A DNA stretch of 64,000 bases from the NCBI RefSeq assembly GCF_011250565.1, contig NZ_JAANMS010000005.1, forward strand, positions 62,001-126,000. The letters run 5' to 3'. Source of the DNA: Nocardioides sp. IC4_145. Lineage in GTDB: Bacteria > Actinomycetota > Actinomycetes > Propionibacteriales > Nocardioidaceae. Within the stretch, counting starts at the first letter, position 1. Every line of letters starts with the position of its first letter. Both the position numbers and the translations under genes were made by a program. Shown in pieces: positions 27,737-37,872 of the stretch. The notes under the pieces were generated by a model, which did no database searches, was not told the DNA's origin, and saw only the letters and a list, made by a program, of their open reading frames with translations.

Positions 27737-29084
27737 GCAGACCCTCGCCGTCGTCCTCGACCGCTCCGACCGGCGGGCGCTCGGCGTGCAGCTCGCCGAC
27801 GAGATCCGCCGCCAGGTCGGCAACGGCCGGCTTCCGGTCGGCAGCCGCCTGCCCAGCTCCCGCGCGCTGGCCGGCGAGCTCGGCGTCGCCCGCGCCGTCG
27901 CCGAGCGCGCCTACGCGCAGCTGGTCGCCGAGGGCTGGCTCGAGGGCCGCCACGGGTCCGGGACGTTCGTGGCCGGCGGCACCGGCCTGGCGCCCCGTCC
28001 GCGGCGCCGCGGCTCCCCCGCGCCGGCGGCTCCGGCGCTCGTGCGCCTGGACACGGGCACGCCCTGGATCGATCCGCGGTACGCCGACGCGTGGCGCCGC
28101 GCCTGGCGCGACGTCGGTGCGGCGCGCCCGCCGGAGGGGTACGACGACCCGCGCGGCCTGCCCGCCCTGCGGGCCGAGCTGGCGACCCGGCTCGCGCGCG
28201 CCCGCGGCCTCGACGTCGAGCCCGACGACGTGCGGGTGACCGCCGGCACCGGCGACGGGCTCCGCCACGTCCTGACGGCGCTGCCGCCCGGGCCGGTCGG
28301 CGTGGAGGACCCCGGTTACCGGTCGGCGGCCGCCGTCGCCGGACTGGCCGGCCGCACCGTGGTGGACCTGCCGGCCGAGGACCCCGCCGGTTGGGACCTG
28401 CGCGGGCTCGCGGCGGCGTACGTCACGCCGGCCCACCAGCACCCGCTCGGGCACACGATGCCGGGCCACGCCCGCGTCTCGCTCCTGGCGGCGGCCCGGG
28501 CCGCCGGGACGCTCGTCGTGGAGGACGACTACGACTCGGAGTTCCGCTACGACGTCGCGCCGGTCCCCGCACTGGCGAGCCTCGACCGCGAGCACGTGGC
28601 GTACCTCGGGACGGCCAGCAAGACCGTCGCCCCGAGCATGCGCCTGGGCTGGCTGGTCGCGCCCCCGGCGGTGCTCGACCGGGTGGACCGGACGCGGGAG
28701 ATCACGCACGACGCCGCCGCGTGGCCGGTGCAGCGGGCCTTCCTCTCCCTCCTGCGCGAGGGCTACGTCGACCGCGTGGTCCGGTCGGCTCGGCGTCGCT
28801 ACGCCCAGCGAGCGGAGCGGGTCGCCGCGGCGCTCGGGCCGTACGGCGGGGTGGCCGGCCCGATCGCCGGGATGTACGCCACCATCCGGCTCGACGAGGC
28901 GCGAGCGGTCCGCGCACACGAGGCGGCGCGGGCGGCGGGGTTCGACGTCCCGCTCCTGGCCGGGTACGGCCGCAGCGCCGGGCTGCACGGGCTGGTCGTC
29001 GGGTTCGGCGGGTGCACGGACCAGCAGCTCGACGCCGCGCTGGGTGCCCTCACCGCCGCGCTCGACCGGCCCGACCGGGCCTGA
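27735..29084 (+). CDS. MocR/PdxR-type GntR regulator with aminotransferase-like domain
   Basis: 449 residues. An N-terminal GntR winged helix (about 15-80; PVGSRLPSSRALAGELGVAR) is fused to a fold-type I aminotransferase-like domain. The domain keeps the PLP lysine K296 in GTASKTVAPSMRLGW and the Asp-rich VVEDDYDSEFRY. MocR proteins sense PLP or PLP adducts; PdxR members control pyridoxal synthesis. The divergent PNPOx-like gene is the obvious target. The GTG start has GAGGAAGG upstream and is covered by one operator arm. Confidence 0.9.
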   Translation: MQTLAVVLDRSDRRALGVQLADEIRRQVGNGRLPVGSRLPSSRALAGELGVARAVAERAYAQLVAEGWLEGRHGSGTFVAGGTGLAPRPRRRGSPAPAAPALVRLDTGTPWIDPRYADAWRRAWRDVGAARPPEGYDDPRGLPALRAELATRLARARGLDVEPDDVRVTAGTGDGLRHVLTALPPGPVGVEDPGYRSAAAVAGLAGRTVVDLPAEDPAGWDLRGLAAAYVTPAHQHPLGHTMPGHARVSLLAAARAAGTLVVEDDYDSEFRYDVAPVPALASLDREHVAYLGTASKTVAPSMRLGWLVAPPAVLDRVDRTREITHDAAAWPVQRAFLSLLREGYVDRVVRSARRRYAQRAERVAAALGPYGGVAGPIAGMYATIRLDEARAVRAHEAARAAGFDVPLLAGYGRSAGLHGLVVGFGGCTDQQLDAALGALTAALDRPDRA

Positions 29085-29108
29085 CCTGCGCGGGTCCGAC
29101 GTCGCGGC

Positions 29109-29495
29109 TCAGGCCTCGGGCGCGGCCTGCTCCGCAGCGAAGGCGGCGTACGCCTCCGCGCGCTCGCGCTCGATCTTGCGGCCGAGGAAGTCGGCGGTGC
29201 CCCACAGCAGCGCGAAGATGCCGCCGAGCACGAACATGATCGGCACGACGAAGCCGAGCCCGACCGCCGCGACCTGCACGAGCCAGCCGGCGGTGTAGGC
29301 CCACGGCTTGCGGAGCATGCCGGCGAGCAGCAGGCACGCGAGCGTCAGGCCGAGCCCGATCGCGAGCGCGAGGCCGGTGTCGACGTCGGCGATGGTGATC
29401 ATCACCGGCGTGGTCAGGCCGAGGGCGATCGCCTCGAGGCACAGGATCGCCGCGCACATGCCGCGACGCGGCGAGCGCTGCTCGGGGTTGCTCAT
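29109..29495 (-). CDS. DUF4233 membrane protein
   Basis: 128 residues with about four membrane helices between residues 14 and 105 and a charged C-terminal tail (GRKIERERAEAYAAF). The family is found downstream of folC in actinobacteria; its function is unknown. The ATG overlaps the folC stop (ATGA), so it is co-translated with folC. Confidence 0.85.
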   Translation of the reverse strand: MSNPEQRSPRRGMCAAILCLEAIALGLTTPVMITIADVDTGLALAIGLGLTLACLLLAGMLRKPWAYTAGWLVQVAAVGLGFVVPIMFVLGGIFALLWGTADFLGRKIERERAEAYAAFAAEQAAPEA

Positions 29496-30871
29496 CGGGG
29501 TCCTCCCAGCAGGGTGCGGGCCTCGCCGACGGTGACGACGGAGCCGGTCACGAGCACGGCGCCGGAGCCGAGCGGGCTGCCGAGCGCCTCGCCGGCCTCG
29601 GCCAGCGCGGCGGCGGCGTCGATCGCGTCGGCCAGCCGCGGAGCGACGGTGACCCGGTCCTCGCCGTAGATGCCGCGCGCGACCTCGGCGAGCTCCTCGG
29701 CGGGCATCGCGCGCGAGGTGCTGTTCTGGGTGACGACCAGGTGGGCGAGGGCCGGCTCGAAGGCCGCGAGCAGCCCCTCGGCGTCCTTGTCGCCCATCAC
29801 GCCGACGACGCCGATCAGCGGGGAGAACGTGAAGGAGTCCTCGAGGGCCGCGGCGGTCGCCTCGGCGCCGGCGGGGTTGTGCGCGGCGTCGAGCACGATG
29901 CTCGGCGAGCGGCGCACCACCTCGAGGCGGCCCGGCGAGGTCACCTCGGCGAACGCCCCGCGGACAAGCTCCTCGTCGAGCGGCTCGCCGGCGTCACCGC
30001 CGGAGAGGAACGCCTCGACGGTCGCCAGCGCCACCGCCGCGTTCTGCGCCTGGTGAGCGCCGTGCAGGGGCAGGAAGACGTCGTCGTACCGACCGCGCAG
30101 CCCCTGCAGCGACAGCAGCTGGCCGCCGACGCCGGGCACGCGGGAGATCACGCCGAAGTCCAGCCCCTCGCGCACCACCGTCGCGCCCACCTCGGCGGCC
30201 CGCTCGAGCAGCACGACGGCGGCCTCCTGCGGCTGCTGCGCCAGCACGACCTGGGCGCCGGGCTTGATGATGCCGGCCTTCTCCTGCGCGATCGCGGCGA
30301 CCGACTCCCCGAGGTAGCGAGCGTGGTCGACGGCGATCGGCGTGACCACCGCGACCGCCCCGTCGGCGACGTTGGTGGCGTCCCACGAGCCGCCCATGCC
30401 GACCTCGACGACCGCGACCTCGACCGGGGCGTCGGCGAACGCGGCGTACGCCATGCCCACCACGGTCTCGAAGAAGGACAGCGGGTGCGGCTGGTCCTCG
30501 TCCACGAGGTGGGTGTACGCCGCGACGTCGTTGAAGGCGCGCACGAACGCCTCGTCGTCGAGCGGCTCCCCGTCGATGCTGATCCGCTCGGTCATCCGCT
30601 CCACGTGCGGGCTGGTGAAGCGGCCGGTGCGCAGCTCGAGGGTGGTCAGCAGCGCGTCGACCATGCGGGAGGTGGACGTCTTGCCGTTGGTGCCGGTCAG
30701 GTGGATGACCGGGTAGGACCGCTGCGGGTCGCCGAGCACCTCGGTGAACGCGCGGATCCGGTCCAGCGACGGCTCCAGCCGGGTCTCGGGCCACCGGGAG
30801 AGAAGAGCGTCCTCGACCTCGGCGTAGGTCTCGGCGAGGCGGGGGGCGTCGGGCGCGCTGGAGTCGGTCAT
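29492..30871 (-). CDS. folC: Dihydrofolate synthase/folylpolyglutamate synthase
   Basis: 459 residues. It adds glutamate to dihydropteroate and tetrahydrofolate. The Mur-ligase-like ATP site reads HLTGTNGKTSTSRM, followed by TSPHVERMTERI, VEVGMGGSWDATN and LDAAHNPAGAEA. The ATG at 30871 is preferred (MTDSSAPDAP) with GGGAG just upstream; a further in-frame extension would cross the promoter of the divergent dehydrogenase. In many actinobacteria valS precedes folC; here valS is 2 kb away on the other strand. Confidence 0.95.
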   Translation of the reverse strand: MTDSSAPDAPRLAETYAEVEDALLSRWPETRLEPSLDRIRAFTEVLGDPQRSYPVIHLTGTNGKTSTSRMVDALLTTLELRTGRFTSPHVERMTERISIDGEPLDDEAFVRAFNDVAAYTHLVDEDQPHPLSFFETVVGMAYAAFADAPVEVAVVEVGMGGSWDATNVADGAVAVVTPIAVDHARYLGESVAAIAQEKAGIIKPGAQVVLAQQPQEAAVVLLERAAEVGATVVREGLDFGVISRVPGVGGQLLSLQGLRGRYDDVFLPLHGAHQAQNAAVALATVEAFLSGGDAGEPLDEELVRGAFAEVTSPGRLEVVRRSPSIVLDAAHNPAGAEATAAALEDSFTFSPLIGVVGVMGDKDAEGLLAAFEPALAHLVVTQNSTSRAMPAEELAEVARGIYGEDRVTVAPRLADAIDAAAALAEAGEALGSPLGSGAVLVTGSVVTVGEARTLLGGPR

Positions 30872-30913
30872 CGTGCTCCCGAGTGTAGGGAGCGGAGAAC
30901 GGATGACAGGAGT

Positions 30914-30927
30914 TGGAACACGTTCTA
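30914..30927. promoter_or_regulatory. Palindromic TetR-type operator (KstR-like consensus) upstream of the dehydrogenase
   Basis: TGGAACACGTTCTA fits the KstR consensus TNNAACNNGTTNNA exactly, with the core GAACACGTTC nearly palindromic. It overlaps the -10 box TAGGTT (30926-30931), where a bound repressor would block transcription. The assignment to KstR rather than another TetR repressor is inference. Confidence 0.6.
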
Positions 30928-30931
30928 GGTT
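30926..30931 (+). promoter_or_regulatory. -10 box for the leaderless alcohol dehydrogenase gene
   Basis: TAGGTT, 7 nt, then ATG at 30939. It shares two bases with the operator. Confidence 0.6.
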
Positions 30932-30938
30932 GACCGCC

Positions 30939-32048
30939 ATGCGAACCACCGCCGCCGTCGTGAACGGCCCTGGTCAGGACTTCGTGCTCGAGGACGTCGA
31001 GCTCGAGGGCCCGCGCGCCGACGAGGTGCTGGTGCGGATCGTCGCCACCGGCCTGTGCCACACCGACGTGACGATGGCGTCGATGCTGCCCGCCGAGATG
31101 TACCCGAACGTCTTCGGCCACGAGGGCGCCGGCGTCGTCGAGGCGGTCGGGCCGGACGTGACCGGCATCGAGCCCGGCGACCACGTGGTGCTCAGCTTCC
31201 GCTCGTGCCGGCAGTGCGACCGGTGCCGCGCCGGTGAGGTCGGCTACTGCGACTCCTCGCTGCTGCTCAACTACATGGGCATGCGCATGGACGGCTCGAC
31301 CGCCTACTCCCGCGAGTCGGGACCGGTCTTCTCCAACTTCTTCGGCCAGTCCTCGTTCTCCCGGCACGCGATCGCGTACGCCGACAACTGCGTCGTCGTC
31401 GACGAGCAGCTCGACCTGACGCGGGTCGCGCCGTACGGCTGCGGGTTCCAGACCGGCGCCGGCACCGTGCTCAACGTGCTCCGGCCCGGCCCGTCCGACA
31501 GCCTGGTCGTCTGGGGCGCCGGGGCGGTCGGCCTCGCGGCCATCGCCGCGGCCGCCACGACCGGCACCGGGACCGTCGTCGCGGTCGACCTCGTGGACAG
31601 CCGGCTCGAGCAGGCCGCCGCGCTCGGCGCGCTCGTCGTGAACCCGTCCGCGCTCGGGACCGAGGAGGGCGCGCCGTCGGTCGTGGACCGCGTCAGGGAG
31701 CTGACCGGCGGCGGGGCGACGTACGCCATCGACACGACCGCGGTCCCGGCTGTCGTCAAGCAGGCGCAGCAGGCGCTCGGCATCCGCGGCGAGCTCGTGG
31801 TGCTGGGCCTCGGCGCCGAGGAGTACCAGCTCGACGCCATCGACATGCTGCAGAACGGCAAGGTCGTCAAGGGCTCCATCGAGGGCGACTCCGACCCGCA
31901 GGAGATGGTGCCCCGGCTGATCGCGATGAACGCGGCCGGGGAGTTCCCGGTCGACGACTGGATCCGCACCTACCCCTTCGAGGAGATCGGCACGGCCGTC
32001 GCCGACCTGCACGACGGCAGGGTGGTCAAGGCCGTCCTGGTCTGGTGA
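30939..32048 (+). CDS. Zn-dependent NAD(P) alcohol dehydrogenase, aryl-alcohol dehydrogenase type
   Basis: 369 residues. Medium-chain dehydrogenase with catalytic-zinc ligands C40 and H61-E62 (GHEGAGVVE), structural-zinc cysteines C90, C93, C96 and C104, and the nucleotide fold VVWGAGAVGLAAIAAA. The SRHAIAYADNCVVV and YGCGFQTGAGTVLNV segments resemble benzyl-alcohol/aryl-alcohol dehydrogenases and mycobacterial AdhD. The physiological alcohol is unknown. The KstR-like operator over its leaderless promoter suggests control with lipid or sterol catabolism. Confidence 0.88.
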   Translation: MRTTAAVVNGPGQDFVLEDVELEGPRADEVLVRIVATGLCHTDVTMASMLPAEMYPNVFGHEGAGVVEAVGPDVTGIEPGDHVVLSFRSCRQCDRCRAGEVGYCDSSLLLNYMGMRMDGSTAYSRESGPVFSNFFGQSSFSRHAIAYADNCVVVDEQLDLTRVAPYGCGFQTGAGTVLNVLRPGPSDSLVVWGAGAVGLAAIAAAATTGTGTVVAVDLVDSRLEQAAALGALVVNPSALGTEEGAPSVVDRVRELTGGGATYAIDTTAVPAVVKQAQQALGIRGELVVLGLGAEEYQLDAIDMLQNGKVVKGSIEGDSDPQEMVPRLIAMNAAGEFPVDDWIRTYPFEEIGTAVADLHDGRVVKAVLVW

Positions 32049-32067
32049 GCCCGGCCCGGCCGGACGG

Positions 32068-32982
32068 TCACCGCAGCACGAGGTTGGCGGTCTCCGCGAC
32101 GGGTCGGTAGCCGATCGCGGCGTAGATCTTGTTCGAGGTCGGGTTCGCCCGGTCGGTGAACAGGCACGCCCGGTCCCCCGCCTCGAGGACGCGACGGGTG
32201 ACCTGCGCGACGGCGGCACTCGCGTAGCCGTGGCCGCGGTGCTGGCGCGGGGTGTAGACGGGGCCGACCCGGACCACGCCGTACGCCGACCCCGTGTGCG
32301 CCGTCAGGTGCACGACCTCGCCCCCGGGCGACTCCCACAGCCGCACCAGCCCGGCCGCCACCCGCTGCGCCATCCCCTCCTCGGTCGCACGGTCCATCGG
32401 GTGCGCACCCTCGCGGCCGCCCTGCTCGGCGGAGTCGACGGCGAAGGCGTCCCACCACCGCACGCACAACGGCACGTCGTCGGGCTCCGCGGCGCGCAGC
32501 CGGCCCGGGGCGTCGTGGTCGACCAGCGCGGCCAGGCCTGGCAGCTCCCACAGGACCAGGTGCTCGTCGACGACGGCCTCGGCCCCGGCAAGCGCGGCCG
32601 CCTCGTCGGCGACCACCCGGGCGGCCGGCAGCGCACCGTTGACCCCGTCGAGGCGCTCGCCGCGCTCGTGGACCGCGCGCGCCAGTGCGCGGGCCGCCTC
32701 CTCCGGCATCGGCAGGACGTACGCCGGGTGCGGCTCGAACGGCGCGGTCCGCATCGCCGCGCCGACCACCGTCCCGGCGCCGTCGCGCACGACCGCCCAC
32801 CACCGCGGGTGGTGGGGCGCCGGGTCACCGGCCGCGTCGGCGGCGACCGCCTGCTGGGTCACCGTCGCGACCACCGAGGTGACGACCGGGTCGGCCGCGA
32901 GGAGGTCGCTGGCCTCGCGCAGGAACGCCGCCGGGTCGGTGGTGAGCGTGACGGCGTACGCCGTGCCGGGCGAGTCGGGCAT
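32068..32982 (-). CDS. GNAT family N-acetyltransferase
   Basis: 304 residues. The C-terminal half is a GNAT domain: VYTPRQHRGHGYASAAVAQV is the acetyl-CoA motif A, and FTDRANPTSNKIYAAIGYRPV is the terminal motif. The N-terminal half is probably a degenerate GNAT-like domain, as in other actinobacterial members of this size. The acceptor substrate is unknown. The ATG at 32982 is set by TACCCT 7 nt upstream; longer frames would include the promoter. Confidence 0.83.
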   Translation of the reverse strand: MPDSPGTAYAVTLTTDPAAFLREASDLLAADPVVTSVVATVTQQAVAADAAGDPAPHHPRWWAVVRDGAGTVVGAAMRTAPFEPHPAYVLPMPEEAARALARAVHERGERLDGVNGALPAARVVADEAAALAGAEAVVDEHLVLWELPGLAALVDHDAPGRLRAAEPDDVPLCVRWWDAFAVDSAEQGGREGAHPMDRATEEGMAQRVAAGLVRLWESPGGEVVHLTAHTGSAYGVVRVGPVYTPRQHRGHGYASAAVAQVTRRVLEAGDRACLFTDRANPTSNKIYAAIGYRPVAETANLVLR

Positions 32983-32989
32983 GCCGCGG

Positions 32990-32995
32990 AGGGTA
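32990..32995 (-). promoter_or_regulatory. -10 box for the leaderless GNAT gene
   Basis: TACCCT on the minus strand, 7 nt before ATG. It lies in the 79-bp divergent gap shared with valS. Confidence 0.6.
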
Positions 32996-33049
32996 TGTGC
33001 CACGGTCGCCGGAGTGGCAACCGGTTTCCGCAGGTCGGAGCGGCCGAAC

Positions 33050-33055
33050 TAGGCT
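33050..33055 (+). promoter_or_regulatory. -10 box for leaderless valS
   Basis: TAGGCT followed by 6 nt and the valS ATG. No Shine-Dalgarno is visible. Confidence 0.65.
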
Positions 33056-33061
33056 TCGCCC

Positions 33062-35692
33062 ATGACCGAGACCCCGCAGCAGCAGGCCCCCGACACGCCG
33101 AGCGCCCCGCCCGCGCTCGCCGTACCGGAGAAGCCCGCGCTGGAGGGGCTGGAGCAGAAGTGGGCCGAGCGCTGGAAGGCCGATCGCACCTACGCGTTCG
33201 ACCGCACCCAGCCGCGCGAGAACGTCTTCTCCATCGACACCCCGCCGCCGACCGTCAGCGGCAGCCTCCACGTCGGCCACGTCTTCTCCTACACCCACAC
33301 CGACGTCGTCGCCCGCTTCCAACGGATGCGCGGCAAGTCGGTCTTCTACCCGATGGGCTGGGACGACAACGGCCTGCCGACCGAGCGCCGGGTGCAGAAC
33401 TACTTCGGCGTCCGCTGCGACCCCTCGCTCCCCTACGACGCCGATTTCACGCCGCCGGCCAAGCCCGACCCGAAGAAGCAGGTGCCGATCAGCCGGCCCA
33501 ACTTCGTCGAGCTCTGCGAGCAGCTGGTCCAGGAGGACGAGCAGGTCTTCGAGTCGCTGTGGCGCACCCTCGGCCTCTCGGTCGACTGGGAGCAGCACTA
33601 CACGACGATCGGCCCGAAGGCGCAGACCGCCAGCCAGCGCGCGTTCCTGCGCAACTTCGCCCGCGGCGAGGCCTACCTCCAGGAGGCGCCGACCCTCTGG
33701 GACGTCACCTTCCAGACCGCGGTCGCCCAGGCCGAGCTCGAGGCGCGGGAGTACGCCGGCGCCTACCACCGCGTGGCCTTCCACCGCACTGACGGCGAGC
33801 CTGGCCAGGAGACGGTGTGGATCGAGACCACCCGCCCCGAACTCGTCCCGGCCGTCGTCGCCCTGATCGCGCACCCCGACGACGAGCGCTACCAGCCGCT
33901 CTTCGGCTCCACGGTCACCTCGCCGGTCTTCGGCGTCGAGATCCCCGTCGTGGCGCACCCCGCGGCCGAGATGGACAAGGGCGCCGGCATCGCCATGTGC
34001 TGCACCTTCGGGGACCTGACCGACGTGCAGTGGTGGCGCGAGCTGCAGCTGCCGGTCCGCACCGTCATCGGCCGCGACGGCCGCCTGCTCCGCGAGACCC
34101 CCGAGTGGCTCGCGGCCGCGCCCGCCACGGCGGCGTACGAGCGCCTCGCCGGCAAGACCACCTTCTCCGCACGCGAGGAGATGGTCACCATGCTGCGCGA
34201 GACCGGCGACCTCGACGGCGACCCCAAGCCGACGCAGCGGATGACGAACTTCTTCGAGAAGGGCGACAAGCCGCTCGAGATCGTCGCGACCCGCCAGTGG
34301 TACATCCGCAACGGCGGCCGCGACACCGACCTGCGCGACGAGCTCGTCGCGCGCGGCTCCGACATCACCTGGGTCCCGACCCACATGAAGCACCGGTACG
34401 ACAACTGGGTCGGCGGCCTCAACGGCGACTGGCTGATCTCGCGCCAGCGCTTCTTCGGCATCCCGTTCCCGGTCTGGTACCCGCTCGACGACCAGGGCGA
34501 GCCCGACTACGACCACCCGCTCCTCCCGTCAGAGGCGGAGCTCCCGATCGACCCCTCGACCGACGCCCCGCGCGGCTACGCCGAGGACCAGCGCGGCAGG
34601 GCCGGCGGCTTCATCGGCGACCCCGACGTCATGGACACCTGGGCGACCTCCTCGCTGACGCCCCAGATCGCCGGCGGCTGGGAGGAGGACCCGGACCTCT
34701 TCGAGAGGGTCTTCCCGATGGACCTCGCCACCCAGGCGCACGACATCATCCGCACCTGGCTGTTCTCCCGCGTGGTCCGCGCCCACTTCGAGCAGGGCGT
34801 CACCCCCTGGAGCCACGCTCTGATCTCCGGCTTCGTGGTCGACCCCGACCGCAAGAAGATGTCGAAGTCCAAGGGCAACGTGGTCGTCCCGACCGAGATC
34901 CTCGACAAGTTCGGCGCCGACGCCGTCCGCTGGCGCGCTGCGATGTCCCGCCCCGGGCTGGACTCGCCCTTCGACGAGAGCCAGATGAAGGTCGGTCGCC
35001 GGCTGGCGATGAAGGTCCTCAACGCCTCGAAGTTCGTCCTCGGCGGCGTGGGTGCCTCCGCGCTCAACCCGTTCGAGGTCTCCGAGCCGATCGACTGCGC
35101 GCTCCTGGGCCGCCTCGCCGAGGTCATCACGAAGGCCACGGAGGCGTTCGAGGCCTACGACTACACGACGGCGCTCGAGACGATCGAGAAGTTCTTCTGG
35201 GAGTTCTGCGACGACTACCTCGAGCTGGTCAAGGAGCGGGCGTACGCCGAGGACGGCGGCACCGCGACCGCCTCGGCGAAGGCGACGCTGGCCATCGCCC
35301 TGCACAAGCAGCTGCGCCTGCTCGCCCCCTTCCTGCCCTACGTGACCGAGGAGGTCTGGTCGTGGTGGCAGGAAGGCTCGGTCCACCACGCCTCCTGGCC
35401 CGGCGTCCTCGAGCTCGGCTCCCCCGCCGCCGCTGACGCGGCGACGGTCGACGCCGTCGCCGCCGCCCTGGCGGGCATCCGCGGCGCCAAGTCGCAGGCG
35501 AAGGTCTCCATGCGAGCCGAGCTGTCCCGGGTCGAGGTGAGCGGTCCCGAGACGCTCGTCCGCGCAGCCGAGCTCGCCGCCGACGACCTGCGCCGCAGCG
35601 GCAAGGTGACCGGCGACCTGGTCTTCACCGTCGACGGCTCCGCCACCGAGCTGTCCGTCGCCGCCGAGCTGGCCCCGGTCGCCCAGGACTGA
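33062..35692 (+). CDS. valS: Valyl-tRNA synthetase, archaeal/rickettsial type
   Basis: 876 residues; class I synthetase. The HIGH-type motif is [12 protein letters not shown], and [11 protein letters not shown] closes the active site. The segment [18 protein letters not shown] is typical of the archaeal-type ValRS also found in Rickettsia; the usual bacterial enzyme has a GTDHAG motif there. The long C-terminal coiled-coil arm of bacterial ValRS is not evident. An editing (CP1) domain with WIETTRPE is present. It is transcribed opposite to the surrounding folC and clpX blocks, from a leaderless promoter. Confidence 0.93.
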   Translation: MTETPQQQAPDTPSAPPALAVPEKPALEGLEQKWAERWKADRTYAFDRTQPRENVFSIDTPPPTVSGSLHVGHVFSYTHTDVVARFQRMRGKSVFYPMGWDDNGLPTERRVQNYFGVRCDPSLPYDADFTPPAKPDPKKQVPISRPNFVELCEQLVQEDEQVFESLWRTLGLSVDWEQHYTTIGPKAQTASQRAFLRNFARGEAYLQEAPTLWDVTFQTAVAQAELEAREYAGAYHRVAFHRTDGEPGQETVWIETTRPELVPAVVALIAHPDDERYQPLFGSTVTSPVFGVEIPVVAHPAAEMDKGAGIAMCCTFGDLTDVQWWRELQLPVRTVIGRDGRLLRETPEWLAAAPATAAYERLAGKTTFSAREEMVTMLRETGDLDGDPKPTQRMTNFFEKGDKPLEIVATRQWYIRNGGRDTDLRDELVARGSDITWVPTHMKHRYDNWVGGLNGDWLISRQRFFGIPFPVWYPLDDQGEPDYDHPLLPSEAELPIDPSTDAPRGYAEDQRGRAGGFIGDPDVMDTWATSSLTPQIAGGWEEDPDLFERVFPMDLATQAHDIIRTWLFSRVVRAHFEQGVTPWSHALISGFVVDPDRKKMSKSKGNVVVPTEILDKFGADAVRWRAAMSRPGLDSPFDESQMKVGRRLAMKVLNASKFVLGGVGASALNPFEVSEPIDCALLGRLAEVITKATEAFEAYDYTTALETIEKFFWEFCDDYLELVKERAYAEDGGTATASAKATLAIALHKQLRLLAPFLPYVTEEVWSWWQEGSVHHASWPGVLELGSPAAADAATVDAVAAALAGIRGAKSQAKVSMRAELSRVEVSGPETLVRAAELAADDLRRSGKVTGDLVFTVDGSATELSVAAELAPVAQD

Positions 35693-35732
35693 CGTCGGCG
35701 CGTCGGCCGCTGGCCCCCTGCGGCCGGCCGGC

Positions 35733-36311
35733 TCAGGGAGTCGGCGCGGTCGAGGTCGGGGTCGAGCTGGGCTCGACCGGACGCTCGGCGCCCGAGGTCG
35801 CGGTGGGGCTGGTCGAGCCGGACGGCGACGCACCGGGCGACGGCTCACCCGACGGGGCGGGCTGCTCGCTCGGCGGCGTGGTCGGGCCGGGCGACGGCGA
35901 GGGCCCGCTGGTGCTGCCGAGGTCGATGCCGGGCGACGGCTGCTCCGGCTGGAAGGACGGGCTGGGTGCGCTGTCTCCGGTGAGGAACGCCGCGAGCCCG
36001 GGGATGGCGCCGAAGACCTCCACCGGCAGCACGGGGCGTACGTCGCCGGGCCGGTCGGCGGGGGCGGCCGCGGTCGAGGAGCCCGGCATCGTGGGGGCCG
36101 ACGTGCGGACCGAGGTGGGGACGCCGGTCGGGGTCGGCGCGGCGGACCCGTTCGTGCTCGGCCGGCTGGTCGGTGCGACGGTCGTGACGGCCACCGTCTC
36201 GTCGACGTCGGGTCGCGGGTCGTCGCCGGCCAAGGACTGCACGACGACGCCGCCGGCGATCATCGTCACGAGGGCGAACGCGGCCAGGGGCGCTCGGTGC
36301 TGGTCGCTCAC
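35733..36311 (-). CDS. Membrane-anchored Pro/Ser/Thr-rich protein of unknown function
   Basis: 192 residues. A short cytoplasmic start (VSDQHRAP), one hydrophobic segment (about residues 7-25, AAFALVTMIAGGVVVQSL) and then a low-complexity extracytoplasmic region of Pro, Ser, Thr and Gly with repeated PSPS/PTP motifs. No catalytic domain is visible; it could be a wall-spanning or O-mannosylated stalk. The GTG at 36311 has a strong GGAGGA upstream. It stands alone between valS and clpX. Confidence 0.65.
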   Translation of the reverse strand: MSDQHRAPLAAFALVTMIAGGVVVQSLAGDDPRPDVDETVAVTTVAPTSRPSTNGSAAPTPTGVPTSVRTSAPTMPGSSTAAAPADRPGDVRPVLPVEVFGAIPGLAAFLTGDSAPSPSFQPEQPSPGIDLGSTSGPSPSPGPTTPPSEQPAPSGEPSPGASPSGSTSPTATSGAERPVEPSSTPTSTAPTP

Positions 36312-36502
36312 GGGCGGTTCCTCCTCCCGGCGCTTGGTCCGCCGACGGACACGAGTCTCCCCCACCCCGAGTGTGGGCGCGACATCACCGATGCGTCCAT
36401 GGCCTGAACGGGCCATGACCAGCCGGTAGCGGAGCGGCCTCGTTCCGGGTGCCGTCCGTGGTGCCTGTTCCGTGGTGGGGGCGCCCGCGGGTCGGCCCGG
36501 GC

Positions 36503-37786
<1,284 letters not shown>

Positions 37787-37829
37787 GGCCGGTCATCCTC
37801 CTCAACAGTGCTGAAACTCAGGAGACGGT

Positions 37830-37866
37830 ACCCCGTGCCGGCCCCGCGAGGGGGCCGACACGGGGT
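37830..37866 (-). terminator. Hairpin between clpP2 and clpX
   Basis: Outer 8-bp stem ACCCCGTG/CACGGGGT and inner 7-bp stem CGGCCCC/GGGGCCG with a 5-nt loop, starting 6 nt past the clpP2 stop. It acts as a terminator or attenuator. Confidence 0.75.
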
Positions 37867-37872
37867 GACGCG

